Shown: positions 1-10,169 of the stretch, in pieces
Layout of the letters: each line of letters begins with the position of its first letter
Position numbering within the stretch: the first letter of the stretch is position 1
Assembly: GCF_014897315.1 (NCBI RefSeq)
Contig: NZ_JABUYL010000027.1
Coordinates: 1 to 37,445 of the forward strand
DNA from: Proteus sp. FME41
GTDB lineage: Bacteria; Pseudomonadota; Gammaproteobacteria; Enterobacterales; Enterobacteriaceae
Reading direction: 5' to 3'
Length of the DNA stretch: 37,445 bases
Position numbers and translations under genes: made by a program
The notes under the pieces: generated by a model
What the model saw: only the letters and a program-made list of their open reading frames with translations
Database searches by the model: none
Told to the model about the DNA's origin: nothing

Positions 1-169
1 GATCTAATGGCGGGAAAATATCCGCTTCATGAAGGCAAGTAAATTGGAAATTTTTAAGGTTATCATGCATTTTATTTTTTGCTCCACAACCAGAAATAGA
101 AAATAAGTTTAAGATAATGATTACAATAAAAATAAATTGATAGTTATTTATTATTCTTTCTTTGACCAT
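1..169 (-). CDS. Putative immunity lipoprotein, 5' part only
   Basis: The first 56 codons of a minus-strand gene that runs off the left edge. The start ATG lies inside the last codons of the phospholipase gene, so the two overlap and are probably translationally coupled. A hydrophobic stretch (residues about 11-25) ends in a lipobox, FSISGC, so the product should be a lipoprotein. The visible mature part contains FQFTCLHEADIFPPLD, which resembles the start of Sel1-like (DUF6396-type) lipoproteins often encoded after type VI Tle5 phospholipase effectors. A gene directly downstream of a T6SS lipase effector that encodes a periplasmic lipoprotein is most simply its immunity protein (Tli type). 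The family match is from memory on a short fragment. The overlap and lipobox are seen directly. Confidence 0.62.
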   Translation of the reverse strand, partial: MVKERIINNYQFIFIVIIILNLFSISGCGAKNKMHDNLKNFQFTCLHEADIFPPLD

Positions 170-528
170 GATTTATTCTCATCTAAAAATTGAATTAGTG
201 ATTCTTTAGGCTTTTTAGAAGGAAAACTATTTCTATTTTCTTCATTTTTTAAAATGATATTTCGCCATCCTTTAAATGTAGCTTTAATATTATTAAATAT
301 CTTTTCTGTATGTAGTTGCCATAAAAACTCTCGCATTGATTTAATAAATCCAACTGAATCGCTATCTTGTAAATTAATATTTAATTCACTATCAAATCGC
401 ATACTGCGATAATTAATATTACTTGAACCTATTGTCATAAAAACATCATCTACCATTAAGACTTTGCTATGAACATAAGTCGGTTGCCAAAGAGATGTTT
501 GTGTTATATCTGGATTGGGTGAAACCAA
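151..528 (-). CDS. Phospholipase D effector, C-terminal half (out of frame with N-terminal half)
   Basis: This frame carries the second HKD motif of a phospholipase D: H-S-K followed by V-L-M-V-D, at about residues 20-27, and a serine-rich GSSNINYRSM stretch typical of the second PLD half. The first usable start codon is a TTG at 528 with no convincing Shine-Dalgarno. The reading frame is open further upstream, to just past the A8 tract at 558-565, and joins the N-terminal half without loss of sequence if one extra A or a -1 ribosomal slip occurs there. On its own this piece lacks the first HKD motif and should be inactive. It is best read as the 3' part of one gene spanning 151-1952 of about 600 codons. 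The stop overlaps the start of the downstream lipoprotein gene. Confidence 0.7.
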   Translation of the reverse strand: MVSPNPDITQTSLWQPTYVHSKVLMVDDVFMTIGSSNINYRSMRFDSELNINLQDSDSVGFIKSMREFLWQLHTEKIFNNIKATFKGWRNIILKNEENRNSFPSKKPKESLIQFLDENKSWSKKE

Positions 529-554
529 TGTACAAATTACTGTTTCTAACCCTT

Positions 555-1952
555 CTATTTTTTTTCTTTTACTTCAGCTTCCTTAGAAAGACCTTTACTT
601 TTTCTATGGAAATTAGGCGTTAAATCGGGTCGTTCTAATTCATCTAGCATTTGGTAAGTGTTAAAACTTCCCACTTTCATTTCTTTAAGGGCTGTTGTAT
701 TGGTAACCACAAATAGATAAAGCGGATTTTTACAGCCAGCCTTTCGCCTTTCTTCAACCGCTTCTTTTAGTTTCTTAGCCAAAGGGGGATAACGAAAATA
801 TTGGTTTTCCATATAAATATAATTTCGCGCTAAAGCTACAGCGTTATTATAAACTTCTTCAACTTCAAATATTTGATACTGAGGTTGAGTGCGGGATATT
901 TGTCCCATGGTGGGTTGTAATGGAAATTGGCTGTCTAATTCTAATTTTTTATTTAGCACCTCCATTCGAGCCAAATTCAATTGATGATCTTCTGCTGTAA
1001 TTGCAGAACCTTGCATTAAGTCATAATCAGCACCAACATCTTTTATCCATGCGTGCTCAAAACTATGATAAAGATGAGCAAGCACCCCGCCACAAACACA
1101 CGATGATGTATCTTGCCACGGTCTATCTCCATCTCGCCCTACATATGCTTCTTTGCGTACACCATCATGCGCATCATTATCCCAATAGCCTGAGACCATA
1201 TTGTGCCCCAGAATAAAACCAACGGCATTTTCAGCTTCTTCATAATCAATAATAACGAACTTTTGGTGATGCGTAGGAAAATTAGAAAGTAAAAACTCAT
1301 GTATCCCTGATGTTTTAAACGAGTTTTCTTCTAATTGGGCTTGAGCTGATGCCCTATCATTCCCCCAATTAAAAACCCGACGTTCAACAAATAGTTTTTT
1401 CTGACCTGTTTTTTTATCTAAACCTATATTTTGGTGTTTGACGTCAAAATGCCACTTTTTATCATATTCATAATCTTTTTTAGTTTCATAAGAAACTCGT
1501 TTTCCTTGTGCGCCATAACCATCAACATACTCACCAAAAATATTTTTATCCGTGCGAGTTGTACTGTATGCGTCCCAACCAGGGAATTGAGGATCAAATC
1601 GGTTTCCTAGTTCACTAAACCAGACTAAAAGTCGCACGGTAACTCCACGCTTGGCTGCATCGTCCAGTAGTTCTCCAATTCGCTCAGAGTTCTCTTTTTT
1701 TCCTGTTCGAGTCAAATACATTGAGGCTTGAAATCCCCATATCGCAATATTAATACTTTTATTGGCTCCCTTTATCGCATTGGCTAATGCTTTAAACGTT
1801 CTTTCACCATTAATAAGAGGCGCAAATCCTGCAGCCACTGGGGGATATCCTTTACGAATAAACCATTCATTTGTGATGACAGAACAAGCACCTTGAGAAG
1901 GTACCAAGTTAATGATTTGTGGTGTTTTTAGTGAGGTTGTCTCTTTTGTCAT
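555..1952 (-). CDS. Tle5-like phospholipase D T6SS effector, N-terminal part ending at a frameshift
   Basis: 465 codons from an ATG at 1952 that has a good ribosome site (AAGGTGAT) and lies 13 bases after the vgrG stop. The first HKD motif is complete: H229, K231 and D236 in THHQKFVIID. IENQYF-like MENQYF at about residues 381-386 is also typical of PLD enzymes. The frame closes at TAG right after an A8 run, and the second HKD motif continues in another frame at 151-528. Type VI PLD effectors (Tle5/PldA family) enter target cells and hydrolyse membrane phospholipids. The adjacent vgrG supplies the delivery spike. Either the gene is a recent frameshift pseudogene, the A-run is miscounted, or the full product is made by slippage. 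No signal peptide is seen, as expected for a T6SS cargo. Confidence 0.82.
   Translation of the reverse strand: MTKETTSLKTPQIINLVPSQGACSVITNEWFIRKGYPPVAAGFAPLINGERTFKALANAIKGANKSINIAIWGFQASMYLTRTGKKENSERIGELLDDAAKRGVTVRLLVWFSELGNRFDPQFPGWDAYSTTRTDKNIFGEYVDGYGAQGKRVSYETKKDYEYDKKWHFDVKHQNIGLDKKTGQKKLFVERRVFNWGNDRASAQAQLEENSFKTSGIHEFLLSNFPTHHQKFVIIDYEEAENAVGFILGHNMVSGYWDNDAHDGVRKEAYVGRDGDRPWQDTSSCVCGGVLAHLYHSFEHAWIKDVGADYDLMQGSAITAEDHQLNLARMEVLNKKLELDSQFPLQPTMGQISRTQPQYQIFEVEEVYNNAVALARNYIYMENQYFRYPPLAKKLKEAVEERRKAGCKNPLYLFVVTNTTALKEMKVGSFNTYQMLDELERPDLTPNFHRKSKGLSKEAEVKEKK
558..565 (-). other. A8 homopolymer / slippery tract separating two halves of the PLD gene
   Basis: On the coding strand the upstream frame reads gaa-aaa-aaa-tag. 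The heptamer A AAA AAA is a classical bacterial -1 slippery sequence, and one base back the frame runs on as ata-gaa-ggg-tta into the second PLD half. Eight consecutive A bases also favour polymerase slippage, either heritable or at the transcript level, and are a common sequencing error site. Confidence 0.6.
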
Positions 1953-1965
1953 ATCATCACCTTTA

Positions 1966-4683
1966 TTATTTTTTACTCTTCCCTGATCGGAGTTCATTGA
2001 GTAATTGATGAAATATATTTTGATGTGTGCTGCCTGCATATTGCTTATTTAGCATTTGTGAAGATGGTGCTAGGGTTCTAAACCCTTGTTTTGCAATTTC
2101 ATCTTGCTCACGCTCTTCCCCATCATTAACGATATTGATGTCAAAACATTCGCCATCAATTAATTCAATACGGTATTTTTCAGTGGTAATTTCATGTTCA
2201 ATAAAAATATTACCGTTTTTATCCGTTAGCCCTTTGGTTAATAACGCACCATTGGCATAGAGCGTATAAGGCTCGAATGCACGGACTTTGGTTGGGCTTA
2301 ATGGTGAAGCACTTAATTGGAAACGAAGGGATTGTTTGGGTATCGATTGAGGAAAATTAGGGTGATTGATATCCATACGGTCGGGGCCATCAACAATCCA
2401 ATTACTCGCTTTAACGGTTTGATTACCCGGGCTGCCGTATTCAATTTGCCCCCCTTTTAAACGAATAAATGCACCACCACAGGTCAATAATAACTCTTCT
2501 TTTGCCGCAATAATGGTTTTACCTGCGTGACTTGTCACAGTCATATCTTTTAAGGAAGACAAATGCATCTCATCCCCTTGCGCTTGTAACTCGACTTTCC
2601 CTTGCGCCGCAAAAGCCTTAATACCCATTCGTTGAGCAAATAAGCTAATCACCTCACCTGCTGCTAAAGTAATTTTTTTACCAACAGAAATATCTGTCTG
2701 CCTTTGTGCCGACATCGTAATATTTTCATTACTGCTTAATTGCACCGTTTTGGGTGATGTAAGTGCAATACCCATGGGTGAACTTAATACCATGATGGCT
2801 TGCTTCATTTCATCAATCGACTGGCTTAATAATTTTTGCTGTGCCGCAAGATCGGCTAATTCTGCTTTGGCGATTTCAGCAGCATCCTTCAGTGATGAGA
2901 CGAGTCGTAATGCATCTTCTAATTGTTGTTGTGCTTCACGAATATCAAGTTGTTCGGATACGCCTTTTGCTCGTAAATCGGTACTAATAAAAAGACCTTT
3001 ACCTGCACGAATAGCTCCCCAACTATCTGTACGTAGCTCAAAACCATCACCTCGTTTTTCACGCCCTTTATTAACAAGATGACCTAAATTAAGTTGTGTT
3101 TTGCCACCATATTCAGTGCTTAATTTAATATGTTCTTCACCCCGTTTATCTTCCATTCGCAATTTATTATTTGTTGGCGTGCGAATAATATTTCGAGTGT
3201 TATTTTTATCAGTAATATGATCAGGATGACGAGAGTCGTGTAATGCATGGGCAATATAAGGACGATCGGGATCACCTTCATGGAAAGCAATGGCAACTTC
3301 AGTGCCTTGAATTAAAGGGAAATGTATTCCATAGGTATCACCAGCATAAGGTTTCGCCAAACGAACGGGCATACTTTCATAGCCTGTTTTCTTTTCATGA
3401 TGATCACGGTCAGCATCGAAGCAAACCCAATAATATCCATCCTCGTTTTGATGGGCATAAATATCATTGTCTTTCGCACTTGATACCCGAGCCATCAAAG
3501 TGCCTGCAATCACAGGACGAGGTTTTAATTTCGGACGCCAACACAAGGTTTCACTGTAAGGAACCGCTGAAAAAGAAACGTGTAAGGCGTTGTCTCTTCC
3601 CCCTGAAAAATACAGTTTTGTTAATAAGATTGAAGATTGAAATATCAGGGGAAGTGTTGAGGGTTGTTGATTATCTTTAATATTTAACACCAATAATGGC
3701 GATAAATCGGGTGCACTACTTTTACCTTTTAATTGTGTCTGTTGCGATAAAAAACGTTCATGATCTAAACGCGCCCAAAAATTGGCCGTTTCGGCATCTG
3801 GCGTGAACTTATCACCTCGCGTCAAATGGCGGGCTCGGTAGTGATAAACCTCACCATAGTTACTCTCGTCACCCTCACCTCTTGTCATATCAGAAACGGC
3901 AGAGATTAATGTATCTTGTGCTAAACGAGGGTTGTAATCTTTGGTTATTACACTGTGTTCAACCACTTGATGGCGCAAAGATAATCCCCAAACACTTTCA
4001 ACACCACTATCACTCATCCCTGATGGGCTATTAAGAGGAAGTTGTTTTTCAAATTGATATTGGCTTTGCCTATCCCCGAAATGAATAACTTCCGTTTGCG
4101 TTTCTTTATGAAGTTGAAAAGTATAAAAAACACCTATCTCGCTTAATAAGCGCTCAATAAATTGTAAGTCACTTTCGTTAATTTGATTTATTTGCTCACG
4201 CTTAGGATATTCATGTTTAAGCGTAAATTCATATTCCCAGTTTTCAAAACCATGTTCTTCAAGAATTTTTTTTATAACATTGGGTACTGAAAGATTAATA
4301 AAAAATCGATGCGTTCTTATTTGATGACGTAATAGAGAAAACCGAGGCTGAATAACTAATTGATATCGCGCTTCATCCAGCGAGCCCGATAAACGTCGAA
4401 AGTCCGTTATTACACCATGAATACGCTTTACAAAGGGTGATGGGATCAGCGTGCTGTCTATATTAGGGGGAGGTAAAAAAGTGAGTGTTGTACTTTTGCG
4501 TAATAAATTTACGGGTTGTAAATCGTGATCTTGGCAAGTAAAAGTAACCTGATAAGAATAAATTTCACTAATCGCTTCGTGACCAGAAAAACAGTCTACA
4601 TCAACAGGAACATTATTGCCCTTTATGGCTAGCTGATAGCGATTATGTGATAAATTTACTTTTGCTATATCTATTACGCTCAT
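1966..4683 (-). CDS. vgrG: VgrG type VI secretion spike protein with C-terminal extension
   Basis: About 905 residues. The start chosen is the ATG at 4683, which has AAAGGGA six bases upstream; an earlier TTG is less likely. The N-terminal half (about 1-380) is the gp27-like VgrG/Rhs core, followed by the gp5 OB-fold region (about 385-490, containing the characteristic GDPDRPYI.A..HD run). A helical coiled stretch follows (about 595-655), then a DUF2345-type repeat beta region (about 665-770). The last roughly 130 residues form a separate beta-rich, transthyretin-like tail, which in other VgrGs is the docking point for the cognate effector. It is followed at once by the phospholipase D gene, so it is probably the dedicated carrier of that toxin. 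No hcp or PAAR gene is visible in the window; the main T6SS locus must lie elsewhere. Confidence 0.93.
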   Translation of the reverse strand: MSVIDIAKVNLSHNRYQLAIKGNNVPVDVDCFSGHEAISEIYSYQVTFTCQDHDLQPVNLLRKSTTLTFLPPPNIDSTLIPSPFVKRIHGVITDFRRLSGSLDEARYQLVIQPRFSLLRHQIRTHRFFINLSVPNVIKKILEEHGFENWEYEFTLKHEYPKREQINQINESDLQFIERLLSEIGVFYTFQLHKETQTEVIHFGDRQSQYQFEKQLPLNSPSGMSDSGVESVWGLSLRHQVVEHSVITKDYNPRLAQDTLISAVSDMTRGEGDESNYGEVYHYRARHLTRGDKFTPDAETANFWARLDHERFLSQQTQLKGKSSAPDLSPLLVLNIKDNQQPSTLPLIFQSSILLTKLYFSGGRDNALHVSFSAVPYSETLCWRPKLKPRPVIAGTLMARVSSAKDNDIYAHQNEDGYYWVCFDADRDHHEKKTGYESMPVRLAKPYAGDTYGIHFPLIQGTEVAIAFHEGDPDRPYIAHALHDSRHPDHITDKNNTRNIIRTPTNNKLRMEDKRGEEHIKLSTEYGGKTQLNLGHLVNKGREKRGDGFELRTDSWGAIRAGKGLFISTDLRAKGVSEQLDIREAQQQLEDALRLVSSLKDAAEIAKAELADLAAQQKLLSQSIDEMKQAIMVLSSPMGIALTSPKTVQLSSNENITMSAQRQTDISVGKKITLAAGEVISLFAQRMGIKAFAAQGKVELQAQGDEMHLSSLKDMTVTSHAGKTIIAAKEELLLTCGGAFIRLKGGQIEYGSPGNQTVKASNWIVDGPDRMDINHPNFPQSIPKQSLRFQLSASPLSPTKVRAFEPYTLYANGALLTKGLTDKNGNIFIEHEITTEKYRIELIDGECFDINIVNDGEEREQDEIAKQGFRTLAPSSQMLNKQYAGSTHQNIFHQLLNELRSGKSKK

Positions 4684-5438
4684 AAATATTCCCTTTATAA
4701 AGCTCAATAATAAAATCTATAAAAGTCTTTCTTACGTCACGCTCAATTTAGTTAAATTAAATTTAATATTAGTATTTAAATTAATCAATGTCACTTTTCT
4801 TAAAAAGAATATTTTTATCGTCACCACTCAAAGATAAAATTAACAATAATGAAATAATATCAACCAGTTATAACGACGCAACTAAATGAATAGTATTAGA
4901 AAATAATCATTAAATCAGTGATAAATGGCAATATCACCTTATTACTCACACTTAAAATAAGTAAATTTATTTTAAGTAAATATTCTTAGTGAGAAAGCGA
5001 TACTGCATGTGTGTTTTTATTTAGCAGATCAAACAAAGATAGTTAAAACAAAAAATATTTAATTTTAGTTATTATTTAGTCAATAAAAGTGCAAAATAAA
5101 ATAGCCAATTAACCCACATTAGCAGTACCTTATTTTTATATAAAAATCCCATTTCAGATAGTCTGTACATAAAAGAATCAAAGGTTATAGACCTTCGGTA
5201 ATCTCATCTCATCTTGTTATTTTTTATACAATTATTTATCCATATTGTTACTATGGATTTATTTTTTTTACTCGTTATAATTTCCCTTGTCATTTTAAGT
5301 AGTAGTTCATCACATTGAGTTCACAAAACGATACTCAGGTCTGTCTTGAATGATTGAAAAATGAAATCGTATCTTTACTGGACGTTTTTTTAAACGCCCG
5401 GTACGGATGTTATTTATCAATTTATCAAGGAGACACTG
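4684..5438. other. Intergenic region between divergent vgrG and fdnG
   Basis: 755 bases, very AT-rich, with no convincing gene. It must contain the promoters of vgrG (leftward) and fdnGHI (rightward). A perfect 11-base inverted repeat with a 6-base loop lies at 4950-4977 (ACTTAAAATAA / TTATTTTAAGT); its function is unknown. For fdnG a TTGAAT (5346) and TATCTT (5370) pair with 18-base spacing is a weak sigma-70 candidate. A short hairpin, CGTTT/AAACG, follows at about 5383-5396. I did not find a clear FNR or NarL site by eye. Confidence 0.4.
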
Positions 5439-8400
5439 ATGCAAATCAGTCGGAGGTCTTTCTTTAAGATCTGTGCTGGCGGTATGGCAGGTACATCTGC
5501 CGCATTACTAGGCTTAGCACCTGAAGTATCTATTGCGAATGCTCGCCAATATAAATTATTACGCTCGGTTGAAACCCGCAATAACTGTACCTACTGCTCC
5601 GTGGGTTGCGGTATTTTAATGTATAGCCTTGGGGATGGCGCAAAAAATGTCGATAAAAGCATTTATCACGTTGAAGGCGATCCTGATCACCCTGTAAGTC
5701 GTGGCTCTTTATGCCCGAAAGGTGCAGGTCTTGTTGATTATATTCACAGTGAAAATCGCCTAAAATACCCTGAATATCGTAAACCTGGCTCTGATAAGTG
5801 GGAACGTATTTCATGGGATGAAGCGATTGATAAAATCGCTCGTCTGATGAAAAAAGACCGCGACGAAAACTTTGTGACCCATAATGAAAAAGGGCAAGAA
5901 GTTAACCGTTGGCTCACAACTGGTATGTTGTGCTCCTCTGCGGCGAGTAATGAAACAGGAATTTTAGATAATAAATTTACTCGCTCATTAGGCATGATTG
6001 CTATCGACTGTCAGGCAAGACTTTGCCATGCGCCTACCGTTGCTGCCTTAGCGCCAACCTTTGGTCGTGGAGCAATGACCAATAACTGGGTTGATATTAA
6101 AAACGCTAACGTTGTGCTCGTCATGGGGGGTAACCCTGCTGAAGCGCATCCAGTGGGTTTTAAGTGGGTTATCGAAGCTAAAATTAAAAATAATGCGAAA
6201 GTTATCGTGGTTGATCCACGCTTTAACCGTAGCGCAGCCGTTGCCGATCTCTACTCTCCTATTCGTGCTGGCTCTGATACTGCTTTCTTATTAGGTGTTA
6301 TTCATTACCTTATTGAACACGATAAAATTCAGCACGAATATGTGAAAGCTTATACCAATGCTTCTTTAATTGTGCGTGAAGATTTTAGCTTTGATGAAGG
6401 TCTTTTCAGTGGATTTGATAAAGAAAATCAAAACTATGATAAAACTTCATGGCACTATGAACTGGATGAAAATGGTTTAGCATTAAGAGATAACTCACTG
6501 CAACACCCTCGCTGTGTGTGGAACCTGTTAAAACACCATGTCTCACGTTATACCCCTGAAATCGTCACGACACTTTGTGGCACACCGATAGAAGACTTTA
6601 TCTATATCTGTGAAGCCCTTGCCTCTACTAGCGTCAAAAACCGAACCTCAACCATTTTGTATGCCTTAGGTTGGACACACCATACAGGTGGCGCTCAAAC
6701 TATCCGTGCAGCAGGTATGATCCAGTTACTATTGGGTAACGTAGGTATGCCAGGAGGGGGAGTGAATGCGTTACGCGGACACTCGAATATCCAAGGTTAT
6801 AGTGATCTGGGCTTATTATCATTAAACCTACCAGGTTATATGCCGCTTCCTAATGAAAAACAGACATCGTTAGAGACTTATTTATCTCAAGTTACACCAA
6901 AAACCGTGGTTGCAGACCAAGTTAACTACTGGAAAAGAACCCCTGATTTCTTTATTAGCTTACTAAAAAGCTTCTGGGGTGAGCACGCAACGGCACAAAA
7001 CGAATGGGGTTATCACTGGTTACCAAAATGGGATAAAAGCTACGACATCATGGCGCAAACCCAATTGATGATCGAGGGTAAAATGAATGGCTATATCGTT
7101 CAAGGTTTTAACCCATTAGCCGCCTTCGCCGATAAAAATAAATGCAGTGCTGCATTAGCTAAATTGAAATATATGGTTGTCATTGATCCCTTAGTGACGG
7201 AATCCTCTAATTTCTGGCAAAACCACGGTGAGATGAATGACGTCACACCTGCGGATATTCAAACTGAAATTTTCCGTTTACCTTCATCGTGTTTTGCAGA
7301 AGAAAATGGCTCAATTGCAAACTCAGGCCGCTGGTTACAATGGCACTGGGCGGGCGCTAAACCACCAGCACAAGCATGGCATGATGGTAAAATTTTAGGC
7401 CATTTATTAATGCGCTTGCGCGAGCTTTATCGCGAAGAAGGCGGTGTTTGCCCTGAACCTGTCATGAATATTTCTTGGAATTATATTGACCCTTACGATC
7501 CACAACCAGAAGAAGTGGCGAAAGAAGCGAATGGTCAAGCGATGCAAGATATCGTTGATGAAACAGGCAAATTGTTGTTTAAAAAAGGACAACAACTTGA
7601 TGGTTTCCACCAGCTTAAATCAGATGGTTCAACGGCGAGTTTCTGTTGGGTTTACTCTGGTTGCTGGACTGAAAAAGGCAACCAAATGGCAAACCGCGAT
7701 AATGCCGATCCATCGGGATTAGGTTGTACTCCGGGTTGGGCTTTTGCATGGCCACAAAACCGCCGTGTGCTATATAACCGCGCATCGGTTGATCCTCAAG
7801 GCCAGCCTTGGGATGAAAAACGTCAACTTATCAAATGGAATGGTAATCAATGGGTTGGCCCTGATGTGCCAGACTATAGCAATGCAGCGCCTAATAGCGG
7901 TGTAGGCCCATTCATTATGCAGCCAGAAGGTATGGGTCGCTTATTTGCTGTCGATAAAATGGCGGATGGTCCTTTCCCTGAATTCTATGAACCGTTTGAA
8001 TCGCCAACCGAAGATAATATTTTGCACCCGAAAGTCTCTCGTAATCCTGTTGCACGTTTATACAGCTATGATGCCGATCATTTAGGTAAAGCAGATGAAT
8101 TCCCTTATGTGGCAACAACCTACTCAATTACTGAGTTGTTCCGTCACTGGACAAAACACTCATTAATTAATGCCATTGCACAACCTGATCAATTTATTGA
8201 AATTGGTGAACAACTTGCGTCACGCAAAGGCATTGTTCAAGGTGATGAAGTTAAAGTCAGTGCTAAACGTGGCTATATCAAAGCCAAAGCCGTAGTAACT
8301 AAGCGTATTAGACCGCTAACCATTAATGGCAAAGTGGTCGATACGATTGGTATTCCGTGTCACTGGGGCTTTGAGGGCGCAACTCGTAAAGGTTTCCTTG

Positions 8401-8486
8401 CTAATACATTAACGCCGTCTGTGGGTGATGCTAACTCATTCACTCCTGAATATAAGGCGTTCTTAGTCAATATCGAAAAGGCATAA
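5439..8486 (+). CDS. fdnG: Formate dehydrogenase-N type catalytic (molybdopterin) subunit, Cys form
   Basis: Oxidises formate to CO2 on a bis-MGD molybdenum (or tungsten) centre in the periplasm and passes electrons to FdnH. 1015 residues, the family length. A twin-arginine signal, SRRSFFK, opens the protein. The proximal 4Fe-4S ligands are C50, C53, C57 and C92. At residue 196 (6024-6026), where E. coli FdnG and FdoG have selenocysteine encoded by UGA, the codon is TGC (ARLCHAPTV), so this is a selenium-independent form and reads through without recoding. An ATG with AAGGAG upstream sets the start. It is first in an operon with the iron-sulfur and cytochrome subunits. Whether it is the nitrate-linked (fdn) or the constitutive (fdo) isoenzyme cannot be told from sequence alone. 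Confidence 0.96.
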   Translation: MQISRRSFFKICAGGMAGTSAALLGLAPEVSIANARQYKLLRSVETRNNCTYCSVGCGILMYSLGDGAKNVDKSIYHVEGDPDHPVSRGSLCPKGAGLVDYIHSENRLKYPEYRKPGSDKWERISWDEAIDKIARLMKKDRDENFVTHNEKGQEVNRWLTTGMLCSSAASNETGILDNKFTRSLGMIAIDCQARLCHAPTVAALAPTFGRGAMTNNWVDIKNANVVLVMGGNPAEAHPVGFKWVIEAKIKNNAKVIVVDPRFNRSAAVADLYSPIRAGSDTAFLLGVIHYLIEHDKIQHEYVKAYTNASLIVREDFSFDEGLFSGFDKENQNYDKTSWHYELDENGLALRDNSLQHPRCVWNLLKHHVSRYTPEIVTTLCGTPIEDFIYICEALASTSVKNRTSTILYALGWTHHTGGAQTIRAAGMIQLLLGNVGMPGGGVNALRGHSNIQGYSDLGLLSLNLPGYMPLPNEKQTSLETYLSQVTPKTVVADQVNYWKRTPDFFISLLKSFWGEHATAQNEWGYHWLPKWDKSYDIMAQTQLMIEGKMNGYIVQGFNPLAAFADKNKCSAALAKLKYMVVIDPLVTESSNFWQNHGEMNDVTPADIQTEIFRLPSSCFAEENGSIANSGRWLQWHWAGAKPPAQAWHDGKILGHLLMRLRELYREEGGVCPEPVMNISWNYIDPYDPQPEEVAKEANGQAMQDIVDETGKLLFKKGQQLDGFHQLKSDGSTASFCWVYSGCWTEKGNQMANRDNADPSGLGCTPGWAFAWPQNRRVLYNRASVDPQGQPWDEKRQLIKWNGNQWVGPDVPDYSNAAPNSGVGPFIMQPEGMGRLFAVDKMADGPFPEFYEPFESPTEDNILHPKVSRNPVARLYSYDADHLGKADEFPYVATTYSITELFRHWTKHSLINAIAQPDQFIEIGEQLASRKGIVQGDEVKVSAKRGYIKAKAVVTKRIRPLTINGKVVDTIGIPCHWGFEGATRKGFLANTLTPSVGDANSFTPEYKAFLVNIEKA

Positions 8487-8496
8487 GGGGAAACTG

Positions 8497-9426
8497 ATGT
8501 CATTGCAATCTCAAGATATTATTCGTCGCTCTGCTACCAATTCCCTCACACCAGCACCACAGGTACGTGATTTTAAAGAAGAAGTGGCAAAGCTTATCGA
8601 TGTGACGACCTGTATTGGCTGTAAAGCCTGTCAGGTTGCCTGTTCTGAATGGAACGATATTCGCGATAAAGTGGGTCTTAACGTGGGTATCTATGATAAC
8701 CCGATGGATTTAACCGCTAAATCGTGGACAGTAATGCGATTTTCTGAAGTGGAGGAAAACGGCAAGCTAGAGTGGCTAATTCGTAAAGATGGCTGTATGC
8801 ACTGCGCTGATCCGGGCTGTTTAAAAGCCTGTCCAGCCGAAGGCGCCATTGTTCAGTATGCTAACGGCATTGTTGATTTCCAATCAGAACATTGTATTGG
8901 TTGTGGTTATTGTATTGCGGGCTGTCCTTTCGATGTTCCTCGCATTAATGAAGAAGATAATCGCGCTTATAAATGCACGCTGTGTGTTGATCGCGTTGAA
9001 GTAGGTCAAGAGCCTGCCTGCGTAAAAACCTGTCCAACAGGGGCGATTCACTTTGGTTCTAAAGAAGCAATGACGCATCTTGCTAACGAACGAGTCGCAG
9101 AGCTGAATACACGCGGTTATGACAATGCGGGTTTATATGACCCTCAAGGTGTGGGCGGAACACACGTCATGTATGTTCTTCATCACGCAGATAGACCTAA
9201 TTTATATCATGGCTTACCTGAAAATCCAGAAATCAGCACAACAGTAAAATTCTGGAAAGGTATTTGGAAACCATTAGCGGCTGTCGGCTTTGCTGCCACC
9301 TTTGCAGGCGCAATGTTCCATTACTTAGGTATTGGCCCTAACCACACCACCGAAGAAGATGAAGAAGAGGCACAAAAAGAGATGGAAGCATCACAACATT
9401 CAGTGAATAAAGAGGAGCAGAAATAA
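8497..9426 (+). CDS. fdnH: Formate dehydrogenase iron-sulfur subunit
   Basis: 309 residues with ferredoxin-type cysteine clusters. [14 protein letters not shown] near residue 39 begins the first, followed by further sets around [27 protein letters not shown] and CTLCVDRV...CVKTCP, enough for four 4Fe-4S clusters. A single C-terminal membrane helix (about residues 258-280) anchors it to the inner membrane, with an acidic, charged tail. It carries electrons from FdnG to the cytochrome b subunit. It starts 10 bases after fdnG with a GGGGAAA ribosome site, and its stop codon overlaps the fdnI start by one base, so the three are translationally linked. Confidence 0.96.
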   Translation: MSLQSQDIIRRSATNSLTPAPQVRDFKEEVAKLIDVTTCIGCKACQVACSEWNDIRDKVGLNVGIYDNPMDLTAKSWTVMRFSEVEENGKLEWLIRKDGCMHCADPGCLKACPAEGAIVQYANGIVDFQSEHCIGCGYCIAGCPFDVPRINEEDNRAYKCTLCVDRVEVGQEPACVKTCPTGAIHFGSKEAMTHLANERVAELNTRGYDNAGLYDPQGVGGTHVMYVLHHADRPNLYHGLPENPEISTTVKFWKGIWKPLAAVGFAATFAGAMFHYLGIGPNHTTEEDEEEAQKEMEASQHSVNKEEQK

Positions 9427-10082
9427 TGAAGAAGAAAAGTGATAAAATCCTTCGTCATACTGCCTCAGAGCGTATTAATCACTGGGTTGTGGCGATCTTC
9501 TTTATCTTTACTACCTTTAGTGGCCTTGGGTTTTTCTTCCCTTCACTCAATTGGTTTATGAATATTTTAGGAACACCACAACTTTCGCGCTTACTGCACC
9601 CTTTTGCAGGTGTCGCGATGGTCTTTTTCTTTATTTTTATGTTTTTCAGGTATTTAAAATATAATTCTATTGATAAAGATGATTTAGTGTGGGCAAAAAA
9701 TATTCATAAAGTGCTACAAAACGAAGAGGCTGGTGATATTGGCCATTACAACTTAGGTCAAAAAGGCATTTACTGGACATTAAGTATCAGCCTTATTGTG
9801 CTTACAGTCAGTGGTGTGATGATTTGGCGTCCTTATTTTGCGGACTATTTCTCTATCCCTGTTATTCGTATTGCCTTATTGGCTCACTCAGTGTCCGCTA
9901 TTTTGCTTATCATTACGGTATTTGTTCATGCTTATGCCGCATTCTGGGTGAAAGGATCTATTCGTAGCATGATCGAAGGTTGGGTAACTCGTGGTTGGGC
10001 TAAAAAACATCACCCTCGTTGGTATCGTGAGATCTTAGAAGAAGAGAAAAAAGAAGCAGAAAGCAAATTAAACCAAAAATAA
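9426..10082 (+). CDS. fdnI: Formate dehydrogenase cytochrome b556 (gamma) subunit
   Basis: 218 residues with four predicted membrane helices (about 17-37, 52-73, 112-134 and 149-173). The histidine near the N-terminus in RHTASERINHW and those in the later helices (around LLAHSV and VFVHAYAAFW) are the usual haem b ligands. It accepts electrons from FdnH and reduces menaquinone at the cytoplasmic side, completing the proton-motive loop. The ATG overlaps the fdnH stop. A strong hairpin terminator follows, shared with the convergent fdhF. Confidence 0.95.
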   Translation: MKKKSDKILRHTASERINHWVVAIFFIFTTFSGLGFFFPSLNWFMNILGTPQLSRLLHPFAGVAMVFFFIFMFFRYLKYNSIDKDDLVWAKNIHKVLQNEEAGDIGHYNLGQKGIYWTLSISLIVLTVSGVMIWRPYFADYFSIPVIRIALLAHSVSAILLIITVFVHAYAAFWVKGSIRSMIEGWVTRGWAKKHHPRWYREILEEEKKEAESKLNQK

Positions 10083-10120
10083 TACACTGCTTTTGTTTCT
10101 ATAAAATAGATGTGAGAAAA

Positions 10121-10155
10121 AAATGGAGGCCTAAGCGCCTCCATTTCTCTTTTTA
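10121..10155. terminator. Bidirectional terminator between fdnI and fdhF
   Basis: Perfect 10-base stem AAATGGAGGC / GCCTCCATTT (10121-10130 with 10137-10146), loop ctaagc, followed by a T-rich tail. The A-run before the stem gives a U tract for leftward transcripts, so it can serve both convergent units. Confidence 0.85.
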
Positions 10156-10169
10156 ATAAACAGCATGAC

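Noticed and set aside
3243-3680. Plus-strand 145-codon frame inside vgrG
   Set aside because: Antisense to a conserved part of VgrG, odd composition, no ribosome site.
4684-5438. FNR or NarL sites expected upstream of an anaerobic formate dehydrogenase
   Set aside because: No match close enough to the consensus was found by eye; a matrix scan would be needed.
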